A DNA stretch of 64,000 bases from Salisapilia sapeloensis (lineage: Eukaryota; Oomycota; Peronosporomycetes; Peronosporales; Salisapiliaceae), in assembly GCA_023334545.1 (NCBI GenBank), contig JAADVB010000026.1, positions 53,086 through 117,085 on the forward strand, written 5' to 3'. This document shows positions 49,219 to 58,838 of this stretch, one piece after another. The notes beneath the pieces were generated by a model. It was not told the origin of the DNA. It searched no databases and saw only the letters and a program-made list of their open reading frames with translations. The first letter of the stretch is position 1. Every line of letters starts with the position of its first letter. Both the position numbers and the translations under genes were made by a program.

Positions 49219-50367
49219 ATGCTCGGCGCGACGGCGTCTAGCTCAGATGCGTCGTTGCTTACATACTTTCGTCATCGACAGCCTGGTAGTATGACTGCTT
49301 CTGTATTAGAAGCAGCGAATGCGACGCCAGAGGAACAAGAAGCGGAGGTGTATGAAGAACCGACGAACTCGAAAAAACGCAAGCGAGGCGGGCGTGTGCG
49401 TCTACGGAATTTCCTGTGCATGCACCCAGGATGTGGCAAGTCTTTCACGGATAATGCACACTTGAGAGACCATACGTTCGTCCATTCTGGAGAAAAGAAC
49501 CTCAGTTGTGACGTGTGTGGGAAAAAGTTTGCGCGACATTCGACACTGCACGACCATAAGCGCGTGCACACGGGTGAAAAGCCATATGCGTGCTCGCATG
49601 AAGGGTGTGACCGACGATACTCGTCCCGAGCAGCCCTTCGCTTCCACTTGTCTGTACACAACAGCACGAACGCAGCCACGGCGTCCCCATCTCGACCAAA
49701 GAACAACGCACAAGTTAGTCCGCCCGTCATCTGCGGTCTCTGCAACCAACAGTTTGCGACGCTAGAGGCGCTACAAGACCACAAGCGTACGCATGAACAA
49801 CCTCCAGTGGCCCCTGACTACTCGAGTCAGCTAGTTTTGCAGGAAGTCGTGGAGCAGCAGCAACGACAGATCGCTCAGCTCCAAGCAGAGCTCGAGCAGC
49901 TTCGAAAACCAGCCAAGAAACCCTCCAAGGCACCTAAGACATCAAAGCCGACAGCTGCAGCTAGTGTCCCGGTGAGTGAACCTCAAGTGGCTCCTGTCCG
50001 CTTCCTGGAAGACGGCGTCAAGCCCTTTCAGTGTCTCATCTGCGAGCGTCAGTTCGCCAACTTCTATCAGCTCTCATTCCACGGGAAACAGCATCCACAG
50101 GCGTCTACCACAGACGTCGTCGGTGACCAAGAACCTCTCCCAGTTGGCCCAAAGTACTGCCCCGTCGCCTCGTGCGAATACGCGACTGGAGGCAAGAGTC
50201 TCAAGAATCTGCAGACGCTCAAACGCCATTATCAACGTCGTCATCAGGAACAACGTCCACATATTTGCCACTTGTGCCCGCCATCGAATCCGAAGACGTT
50301 TAAGACGAGAGAAAACTTGCGTGCGCATGAAAAGGAATGTCGAGGTGGGAAACCATTCGTGGGGTAG
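49219..50367 (+). CDS. C2H2 zinc-finger protein, about 7 fingers, 382 aa
   Basis: Intronless; ATG 49219. Three canonical fingers joined by (S/T)GEK linkers start at about residue 70 (CMHPGCGKSF, CDVCGKKFARH, CSHEGCDRRY), then CGLCNQQF, a coiled-coil helix (EVVEQQQRQIAQLQAELEQL), then CLICERQF, CPVASCEY and a degenerate CHLCPPSNPKTF unit. A basic NLS (KKRKRGG) precedes the fingers. The N-terminal three-finger block resembles general DNA-binding or TFIIIA-like arrays; target unknown. It lies 81 bp after the kinase on the same strand and 54 bp from the convergent TMEM209-like stop. Confidence 0.88.
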   Translation: MLGATASSSDASLLTYFRHRQPGSMTASVLEAANATPEEQEAEVYEEPTNSKKRKRGGRVRLRNFLCMHPGCGKSFTDNAHLRDHTFVHSGEKNLSCDVCGKKFARHSTLHDHKRVHTGEKPYACSHEGCDRRYSSRAALRFHLSVHNSTNAATASPSRPKNNAQVSPPVICGLCNQQFATLEALQDHKRTHEQPPVAPDYSSQLVLQEVVEQQQRQIAQLQAELEQLRKPAKKPSKAPKTSKPTAAASVPVSEPQVAPVRFLEDGVKPFQCLICERQFANFYQLSFHGKQHPQASTTDVVGDQEPLPVGPKYCPVASCEYATGGKSLKNLQTLKRHYQRRHQEQRPHICHLCPPSNPKTFKTRENLRAHEKECRGGKPFVG

Positions 50368-50421
50368 GAAAGAAAGACTAGGCAATGCATCTCTTTTTTC
50401 TTTTTCTTTTTCTTTAGCTCG

Positions 50422-52194
50422 TTACTTGGCAACGTCAAAGACGAGATCCGTGATGCGATGCAAATTGATACTGTCCAAATGTCCCTATAACATTTATATG
50501 AGTACTTGTACGAGATAGAGATGACGAAAGAACCTACAGCTTTCATCTTCTTCACGGCATGCAAGTACACGACTAGTGCATGGAAACAATTCTCCGCGCC
50601 CTACAAGCACATCAGTTTCATATCGACAGTCTTGTGAATCATCGACCTACCGGTACGATCTCTCGCACGGAGCTCCGGACGAGAACTTTAAAATGTGGAG
50701 ACCGATGGACGGTCTTGACGAGGTAGATGCGATTGCGCATCTTGGGTGTAAATGGCCGTCGAGGTCCGGTGCTAAGGAAGTAGTGTTTCCAGAACGGACG
50801 ATCGCGCTCATTATCTGCTGGAAGGACGTTATCTAAGAGACAGCAAAAGACATTCATGACGATCTCTGCGTCCGTCGGCAGAGCTTCCGTCCACTCTTTT
50901 CCTTTCCAATTCGCACCTTTATCCCATCGAAAACGATCTAAATTCCGGTCTCTCGATAACATCATAAGACGTTCAAGAACGTACTCTTGACGTTCTAAAG
51001 ATGACACTTCACTACTTGCTATATCACCGACGTTCAAGTACTTTTCGAAGCTACGGTGCTCTTCAAAGAGGTACACGCCTCGAGATTTTGAATAGAACGA
51101 CGGACTCTTTGTGAGACCGTGAAGCATGTCTGAGAGAGAGACGTTTGATAGTTGTTGGGATTCACCTGGAGGACACAATAGCGCCTGAGATGGCTGACGA
51201 CGAAGCAAGACGTCTGCCAAGACACCACACTCGACTAGTTCGTTCGTGTTTTGTAGAAACGCTTGGACGACGTCCTTGAGATGATACGCAAGGAGGCGAC
51301 GGACGTTGCGACAATAGATGTGCATGAATAGGTGGAGACCCCACTCCTCTAGCTGCTTCCATGCGACGTGCGGGTGGGACGACGTCTGGAGCGCATCTTC
51401 TTCTGCGACCGGGAGCTCCAAGTCACGAGCATATGGGTCGAATCCTGTCGCCTGGTACACGCGCTGGAGCATACCTGCGGCGCCGAACATGCTGTAGCCT
51501 TCCGTACTGAGGGACGGAGGAGCGCTATAAGCTGCAGATGACCGGAGAGATTCCTCCGTCTCTTTCTGCTGTCGCTCCAATTGCAGACGACGGAGGTATG
51601 CCTTACCGTCTTCGAATGTCTGAGGCTCTGCGTCGTCAAAGAAACTACGCTGCGTTGGTGTCGAGAGAGCTGTGGTAGTCGATCCACTGGCAGCATGCGA
51701 TCGAAGCGACTGGAGCTTCATCACTTCGTCCACTGCATATGATACAATCTGAGTACTTGCTTCATTAGAAACTAGTGGATAAAGAGTATACGTACGAGCT
51801 GCTCTTGGGTCTGAGACGTCTGTCGGAGCAGACACAGCAGTGTCTTTGCTGGCCATGTACTACATAAGCATGACTCAGTATCCTTATAACGCCACCTACT
51901 ACCATTATCTAGCTGTACCTGTTTGTAAAAGGTCTCTAGGAATGTCTGTGTCTGTACTTGGGCACATCGGAGTGCAACGACGATGGAAAGGTAGAAGAGA
52001 CCGTGGCCAACGAGAGCCAGGAAGCTCCAGGTCCAGGAAGCGCTCCATTGGAAAGATACGATCTGCCACACGCTCGGAAGCAAGACATATAGTACGAGAG
52101 TCAATAGCACTGCATACGACCCGAGCGTCGAGTTATAAGTCTCCTGCAGACGCAGACGGATCGACGCGTCCTCGAGCGACGCCAATCGGTCCAT
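50422..52194 (-). CDS. TMEM209: TMEM209-like (cytochrome b561 N-domain family) membrane protein
   Basis: Exons 52194-51919, 51859-51796, 51732-50651, 50600-50538 and 50484-50422; introns 59, 63, 50 and 53 nt; about 515 aa (human TMEM209 561). Two N-terminal helices (GSYAVLLTLVLYVLLPSVW and SFLALVGHGLFYLSIVVAL) precede a long soluble domain with WGLHLFMHIYCRNVRRLL, SFEKYLNVGD and RFRWDKGANWKGKEW; the C-terminus HALVVYLHAVKKMKA|GHLDSINLHR fits the family's ...YL...GH... ending. Without splicing, the last part would stop early at 50639. The 63-nt intron (51733-51795) is a multiple of three with no stop, so its retention would still be open. Known: human TMEM209 is at the nuclear envelope and linked to NUP205. 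Confidence 0.8.
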
Positions 52195-53403
52195 TTCGTG
52201 TAAGCTTTCGGTGTTCTCGTCTCTTGGAATTTGTATATATGCAAAAATGGCACGCGATTGGTGGAAATATACGGTACAATGATGGTACTAGTAACCTAGT
52301 AGCTATCATAAGTATGCCAAGTGTCCGTTGGATGCGTCGATGGGAGCTGTTCATATTAAAATATGAGTCTCTCGAGTGTGTCTCGAAATCGATTCCAGTA
52401 TGACAACTTGCATAAGACTATCGAATCAAGAGTATGGGCATTTATTGCCATTTCCGTTTACATTTACTGACTACCGGCTATTATAAGCGAAAACGAAAGA
52501 GCATTGGCATCCGTACTGATCTCCCGTATGTGCTCAACAATATATTGGTGTAGACCGCTACGCATATCTGCAGCACATGTGCCGCATAGCGTTCCGCCCA
52601 CATGAATCCCTCACAATACCGCCGACGTCCCCTTTTTCGTATGTATATCTCCAATCGTTCCGTCTTAGCGCTCTCATATCTTCGCTCCGAGCATCTTCTT
52701 GTGTTCATTTCGGTCGTCGAAATGTCCGTTGTCAGCTGCCTTCATAGACTCCTTCAGGTTGCCTTGCCAGTTTGGTTAAATGCAAGTCATTTCAGTCATA
52801 CTTCGAGCTCCCTTCGGATGACCGACACACGTTGACGAAGGAGTGACCTCGAGGAAGACCCGGCCTCCCCGGACATCTTGCACGTTGAGCCCGGATTGCT
52901 TATGTTCGGTTGCGCACTGTGGGGAATCGGAGAAAGAGCAGTTTTGTTCAAGGCTCGAAAGAGAAGATGTGACATTAGGTTGGAAAGGTAGCCAAAAGGT
53001 TCGAGACGACTACGATGGATAATGTAGATAGAGAAGAGAAGATTGAAGATAAGCAAGAATCAGCACTGTCCAGCGCGAAAAGTCTCTAAACTGCAGCTAT
53101 ATTCCTCTTCCATCCATTGCCCTTCACAATATATCGAGAAACTAATAAGATTACCTTACTGCTACCATTCCGAGGACTGCTCGGCAAAGTCCTCTTTGTA
53201 TTCTATTTCCCGGTAATTCATTTTTGGCAGTCTAAAATGTACATTTAAGAGGTCTAGCGATTCAATGAATCGCTGTAGGAAAGTTTGAGTAGAACTAACA
53301 ATAACTTGTTTTTGTACTTATTTATTCTATGGTCACCCTTGTCCTCTATTATCTACTCCATTCGCTTCCAGACACAAAAACATCATTAAGTAGCTCTAAG
53401 ACC
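52195..53403. other. 1.2-kb intergenic region with two perfect palindromes
   Basis: Contains no convincing gene: the 52602-52835 frame is low-quality and the 52796-53056 minus frame has no family likeness. Two perfect DNA palindromes sit near the right end: AAATGTACATTT at 53235-53246 and AGCGATTCAATGAATCGCT at 53256-53274, about 130-170 bp upstream of the next ATG. These may be regulatory sites of the B-box gene. Confidence 0.5.
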
Positions 53404-55186
53404 ATGGCGACGGAGACCATGTGCGTCGAGTGCGAGGACACGGCGGCGGCCGTAAGATGTGAAACCTGTCAAGATGTCTATTGTGAACTCTGCTTTGAAG
53501 ACCAGCATCGCGCAGGTACGCGTCGTACGCACAAGACAACGTCCTTAGGCACGCCTGAGATCGAATCCAAGGACGCAAGCCACGATGCTACTTCCCAGCC
53601 TCTTCCATCACAACTTCCTCCAGCACCAGCCACAAAAGTACAGGACACAGGTGCAAAGGCTCAGTCGACAAAACCCAAGGAGCGACAGGTCAATCGAACG
53701 GACGTGCAGGACGATAGTGACGACGAGTCCGACGGGCTGGACGAAGTGTCCGTGCTCCTGCGATCAGCCAAGTACATTCCATTGCGTCTGTCGGAAGAAG
53801 AGCGTGCTTTATATACTCTACTAGATGCATCTCTAAACGTAAGCGAGTACACGGATAACGTCGACGTTCTATCGTATCGTTCGCCCGTGAAGCGCATCTT
53901 ACAGGAGCTCGCGGAGGCCTTTAGCACCGTGTCGGGCATGATGATCGCGAACGACTTTCGTAACGGCCGTCGACTCGTACAGGATAAGAAACTAGAGGAC
54001 AATGGAGACTTTTTCCGGACGCTCTTTGAGATCGGGAGGCGATACAAGATCATGAATCCAGGTACACCTCCTTCCCTCCAACCTCGTGTGCATGTATTAA
54101 ACAATTAGAACAGAACGTATGCGGAATAACTATGGCAAGATGATCTACTTGCTCCAAGATGCGAATCTCAAGGAGATTCGGAAGCAATTAGGTTTCTCGA
54201 GCGTCGGTGACATCCGTACGGTTGGCCAGCTACTGAAAGAAAAGGACGGGAGCGACCTCCTACAAGACGCTCGATGCGACATCGCGACGGCAGTCATCAC
54301 AGGCGACCCATCCACTGCCAAGGTGCATGCAGAAGAGAAGAAGCACGCGATGGAAGACCTCATCGCAGACTACACTTCCCACACACTATCGGAAGCAGAT
54401 ATTCGTCTATGTCTAGAATCCATTGGGGATAGTAAGAGTTACATTGCATCCAATCGTACGCCCATCACACGTATGATCGAGTACCTCCAGACGTACTTTT
54501 CTCCTGATAAGATCGAACAGCCTTTTAGTCTCGAAGTACGTGCTGGGAAACGCGGCGCGAGGTTGTCGCATAGCCACTCGACACAGTACGAGTACGTCCT
54601 CCAGAGTCTTTTGCTCTGGCGGAACATCACTGCATCGATGCTGCGTCTGTGGTGGGCCGTCGAGTCCGACCTCCTCGGCGGATCCATGTACAGGCTCAAG
54701 GACACTGGGCAAGGGCTCAATCGCGTGCAACATGCGCCTACGACCTCGAGACTCGTGCACGACATCTTGCACGAGACTCAACGCGCGCATAGTCGATGGA
54801 TCGGCTCTTCGGTCGTGCATCTAGGCGACCGCGACGTCCCGAACGCACTCATGTTTATCGACAAGTACACGCAGATCTCTCGTATCCTCAGTCCAATTGT
54901 CAATACGTTGGATGAACTAGAAGAGCTCAGTCATAAACCAGAGACACAGACGTACATTATCGATGGCTTTGGTGGCGTCGAAACACTTCGGAAGACGATC
55001 CTGTGCGATTTCTTTCAACATGGATTCGACGGTAGTGGGGCAGATAACTTTTTCGATGCTGGATCATGCATCGACGGTCGATTGACGAGTGCTTGGAACT
55101 GGTGTTCTCAGATTGAAAAGAAATCCTTTTTCCACGTTTTCCTCATGGCTGGCTTCGTCGGCTTTGACGGACAATTCGAAAAGTAA
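53404..55186 (+). CDS. B-box zinc finger + DUF2009 (UPF0652) protein, 576 aa
   Basis: Two exons, 53404-54061 and 54114-55186, joined by a 52-nt intron in phase 1 (acceptor at AACAG|AA), giving NPE|RMRNNYGKM. ATG 53404 chosen; an in-frame ATG 53329 would add 25 residues. Residues about 7-45: a B-box-like zinc finger (CVECEDTAAAVRCETCQDVYC..CFEDQH). A Pro/Lys-rich linker and an acidic patch (DDSDDESDG) follow. The rest is the DUF2009/UPF0652 family, found in plants, fungi and protists: MRNNYGKMIYLLQDANLKEI, FSPDKIEQPFSLEVRAG, ARLSHSHSTQYEYVLQSLLLW and a C-terminus SFFHVFLMAGFVGFDGQFEK. Function of DUF2009 is unknown; a zinc-binding scaffold or ubiquitin-linked role is only a guess from the B-box. 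Confidence 0.85.
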
Positions 55187-55280
55187 AAGATGAGAAAGAA
55201 TATACTTTGCTATTCTCGTCTTGATTGAAACTGTCGTACATGACCCTCTGTGTCCTCTAGTATTTCCTTCATTTATCATC

Positions 55281-57179
55281 ATGCGATTCCTATCGCTCCT
55301 TCTCTTCATGCAAATAGTTGACGCACAGAATCAGTGCTCTACTAGCTGTGGTCTACCGTCCGGACTGTCCTTTTGTCGACATATATCGTACGCTGTCTGT
55401 AAAGGAGATCAAGGCTTCCTTGCGCAAGATCTTGAGGCGAGACGAGCAGTCGGGAATTGGACGAACGAGCCGATGGCTACTTATCTACTAACGTCCTTGC
55501 CGCAGTATCGTCATGCGTCCAAGTCGAGACAGAAGTCTATTATCGCTGCGATGAACTTGACAGACACCCACGGTGCGTGCTCTAATGTCTTACGTCGACT
55601 CTATTGCTCCATCCACCTCCCAGTGTGTGAGGTTGCCAAGGACGTATCGCGACTATGCTTGGAATCGTGCGAAGAAGCAGTAGATGAAGAATGCCCAGGG
55701 CTCGCGAATGTCTGCTCGCTAGTGCAAGAGGAAACTGGTGAACTCGCCGAGATGGACCTGAAGTGCGTCCCGTTTGATTATAATGGTCCTGCCGTCGGTA
55801 TGTGGGTGGCAGGTTTCCTCATCTCGCTTGTCTTTTCAGTACTTAACTCGGTTGGGATCAACCTCCAGAAGCTATCTATGCGTAGAAATGCTTCTGCTCG
55901 AACTAAGAAACATACATGCAAACAACCGCTATGGGTACTCGGTTTCGTCCTCGTCTGTTTAGGCTCGATCCTTGACTTTGTGGCGTTTGGTATGGCGCCA
56001 CAGACACTGCTGGCACCGCTTGCAGCACTTTCACTCGTCTGGAATATGCTCATTGCTCCATCTTTCCATAAAGAGCGAGTCACGAGGCACAACTTGCTTG
56101 CTACGTGCATTATCTTCACGGGTGTCACGCTCACAGTCATCTTCGCTGGACACAGCACGCCTTCTTACGAACTACAAGACCTCATCAAGTTGTACCAGCA
56201 GCCAGTCATGTATATTTACATTGCCTGCGTCGTTTCGTTTCTCGTCATCTTGTATCTGCTCTGCATATACATTGAACGCAGTGGTAAGCGCGAGAATGGC
56301 CTCATGCACATCGTATGCTATGGAGGTATTGCTGGCACATTTGGAGGCCAAAGTGTGCTGTTTGCCAAGTCAGCAGTGGAATTGATCAAGAGCGCTGTGT
56401 GGGGAGATGCAGGAAACGAAATGTTTCGTCATTATGCCTACTACTTGATCAACGGATCGCTTGTCATCTGCTTGCTGTGCCAGATCCGCTTCCTCAACGG
56501 CGGTCTAGCTCGCTTCGATGCACTCTTATTGTAAGCTTGCTTCACAAAGATATATCCTATCGCTTTTGTACTGATAGATACATTCTAGGGTACCTGTCTA
56601 TCAATCGTTCTGGATCCTCATGAGCGTACTGGGCGGAATCATGTACTTTGAAGAGGTAAATTCTTCTCATCATTGACAAGAGTAACCCAGAGATTATATG
56701 CTCATGCCCTGCTATTGACATGTAGTACGCTCATATGACGAGTTTTCAGATCCTCATGTTCACCATCGGTGGTGTGATCACGATCACAGGGATCATCGTT
56801 CTCCTCGTAACACGAAAGAAGGGTGTTGACATGCAAGACTCAGTAGCAAGCAGGAAAGGAAGTCAATATGTAGAAGTGGTGAGTGGTCCCGTGATTACCG
56901 TTGCCCAACTCTGATGTCCGCGACGGCTGACGGTTCTTGTAGCAGGGATTGACACCTTCTGATGCTTGGGACGTGGATGACTCGGAAGATGAAGAGATGG
57001 AGGTATTCCTTGCCAAAAACACAAAGCCATCTTCAAGTGAAGCTAGCTCAAAGGCGACCGTCGCCAGGTCACCTGAGAGACTAATAAACCAGAGTGGATC
57101 CATACGCGATAGCCATGCTGCTTCCACGAACGTAGATCTTAATAGTAGTGAAACTTCAGGCGAAGAAGAGTTCGTATAG
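55281..57179 (+). CDS. Frizzled-like Cys-rich domain fused to NIPA Mg2+ transporter
   Basis: Exons 55281-56530, 56589-56655, 56726-56878 and 56943-57179; introns 58, 70 and 64 nt; 568 aa. ATG 55281 gives a signal peptide (MRFLSLLLFMQIVDAQ). Residues about 19-160 carry a Cys pattern like a Frizzled CRD: CKGDQGFL ... ACSNVLRRLYCSIHLPVCE ... RLCLESCEEAVDEECP ... LKCVPF. Then nine or so membrane helices of the NIPA/Mg_trans family (VGMWVAGFLISLVFSVLNSV, LDFVAFGMAPQTLLAPLAAL, GGIAGTFGGQSVLFAKSAVE, VPVYQSFWILMSVLGGIMYF, FQILMFTIGGVITITGIIVL). The cytoplasmic tail is acidic (DVDDSEDEEMEVFL, SGEEEFV). NIPA proteins are known Mg2+ transporters; the extracellular FZ-like part could bind a ligand or matrix. 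Only 19 bp separate its stop from the next gene's ATG. Confidence 0.85.
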
Positions 57180-57184
57180 GTCGG

Positions 57185-57202
57185 ATGAAACTAGTAATAT
57201 GA
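57185..57202 (+). other. Upstream mini-ORF overlapping the RIIa-gene start by ATGA
   Basis: ATG at 57185 opens a five-codon frame (M-K-L-V-I) that stops at TGA 57200-57202; the stop overlaps the main ATG at 57199 as ATGA. If the transcript starts before 57185, this would be a start-stop reinitiation element. The promoter must lie inside the upstream NIPA gene. Confidence 0.4.
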
Positions 57203-58793
57203 ATTCAAAGAGAGTTTCATTTCCTGTAACGACTTTGAGACCCTGCACAAATCAGCTCACTAAAGAAAGCATAGCGATGGCGGCGAGATATGCAAAGGCT
57301 ATGCAAGTGCCGGAAGGCTTTCCATCCGTGCTACGAGACTTTGCTCGAGAAGCGTTACGACTGCAAGGAAAGATGGAGACTCGCGATGCCATCTACGAGT
57401 TTGGATTACAATATTTTAAAGACGCATCGTCTAAGCAGAGGAAGGGCGAGAGTTCCGAAAGTGGTCATGATGACGGCCTTCTTAAGCGAGGCGAAGATAT
57501 GCCGACTTACAAGCGCTACTCTCAAGAAGAAGTTAACAATATCGTCGACCGCTTCTTCGACAATGCGTACAATACGAACGACGGTCTCATTCGTATCAAC
57601 AGTCTGAAGCATGTGAGTGGAATTACTCATTCAGTATTCGCATGCATCTCTTTACTCATGCTATCTCAACTGGTAACCTAGATCCTGGAAGAGCTTGGAC
57701 AGAAGCTACAACTTTCAAATGTGGAATTGTGTGCTCTGTACGCGGAAGCGGATCAAACAGAGGAAGGGTTCGTTCAACTAGAGGCATTCTTGCCGCTCGC
57801 TAAGCAAGCTCTTGTGCGTCTTCGAACTACACTCACTGCTCGTCGTACACGCACTGAGTCTCTGCAGGCCAAGATGAATGACGAAGACGTTTTACTCCAT
57901 GGCATGATGCAAGACGAGATGGAAAGCTTACTGCAGGAAGTGTTCAGTCGATCGGATCCGAGCAATTCCGGTGTCCTTCTCTATCCGGATTTCATGGGCT
58001 GTCTCCAAGACATGGATCTCGGACTGTCGCGACGAGAAGTAAACGCTCTGGCATTCGAAGCCCATTGTGACGAAGCAAATAACGTCTCGTATCTGGACTT
58101 TGTACCTTTATGCTTCCCAATGCTCAAAGCCGCGTATTTGGAAGGCGTATTGGAGACACCAAATGACCAGGACATGCTCCTGCAGTATCTGATGGAAGTC
58201 TTTGCCGGTGGAGACAGTGAGGTGACAGGTCTGCTCAGTATTAACGACCTAGTTCAACTTTTCCACAGCGCGGACCTCGGTCTCACTCGACTCCAGATTG
58301 CTATCATCTTGAGTGAAGCCGAAGAAGACAAGAGTGGCTTCATCCCGTACCAGAAATTCCTCGAAACAGTCATAGGCATGGTCCAAGTGCTCGTGAGTTT
58401 CGACAGTCAGCAGCACTTTAGCTCTTTCCTCCGTCAATACCGATCCTCTAGTGATTTCTACACCGTCCTAGGCACCAATCAACTCTCCTTCGAAGTACGT
58501 CCGAGTACTACCAATTGTCTAATACAAGTCTAACCTATCCCTTAATCATGTAGCAATCTATCGCGGATGCCCTCGAGCCTCTCGATGAAGAGAAACGTGG
58601 ACTCCTATCAAAGCAAGAGGTCACAGATGCTCTCCGTAGTACATTCCCTGACATGACACATCGACAAGTCCGGACGGTGCTATCTCTATCCGAAGTCGAC
58701 GAAGTGGGTGACGTCGAGTACTCATCGATCGTCCACTCTGCCTTCCCAGCACTACAAAAGCTACAAGAGTACGATCAAATGATAAACGAGTGA
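57199..58793 (+). CDS. RIIa-domain plus EF-hand-like protein, 488 aa (axonemal type)
   Basis: Exons 57199-57612, 57682-58494 and 58554-58793; introns 69 and 59 nt; 488 aa. Residues about 35-80 look like an RIIa/dimerisation-docking helix pair (VPEGFPSVLRDFAREALRLQ, TRDAIYEFGLQYFKD), as in PKA RII, ROPN1, CABYR and radial-spoke proteins. The remainder is a series of EF-hand-like helices with degenerate loops (RSDPSNSGVLLYPDF, FAGGDSEVTGLLSINDL, EAEEDKSGFIPYQKFLE, DEEKRGLLSKQEV, EVDEVGDVEYSS). The combination matches eukaryotic flagellar calcium/RIIa proteins; axonemal location is inference. In-frame TTG/GTG codons upstream were rejected as starts. It ends 45 bp from the convergent GPCR-PIPK stop. 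Confidence 0.8.
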
Positions 58794-58838
58794 AGAGGGC
58801 AAATATATACATTTCCTTGTGATTGGCGTTTATGTGTT

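Noticed and set aside
52602..53056. Small ORFs 52602-52835 (+) and 52796-53056 (-)
   Set aside because: No family likeness, low-quality composition, and no evidence of splicing to neighbours.
57148..57198. Earlier start for the RIIa protein at 57148
   Set aside because: Not an ATG; it lies inside the NIPA stop region. ATG 57199 is the first in-frame ATG.
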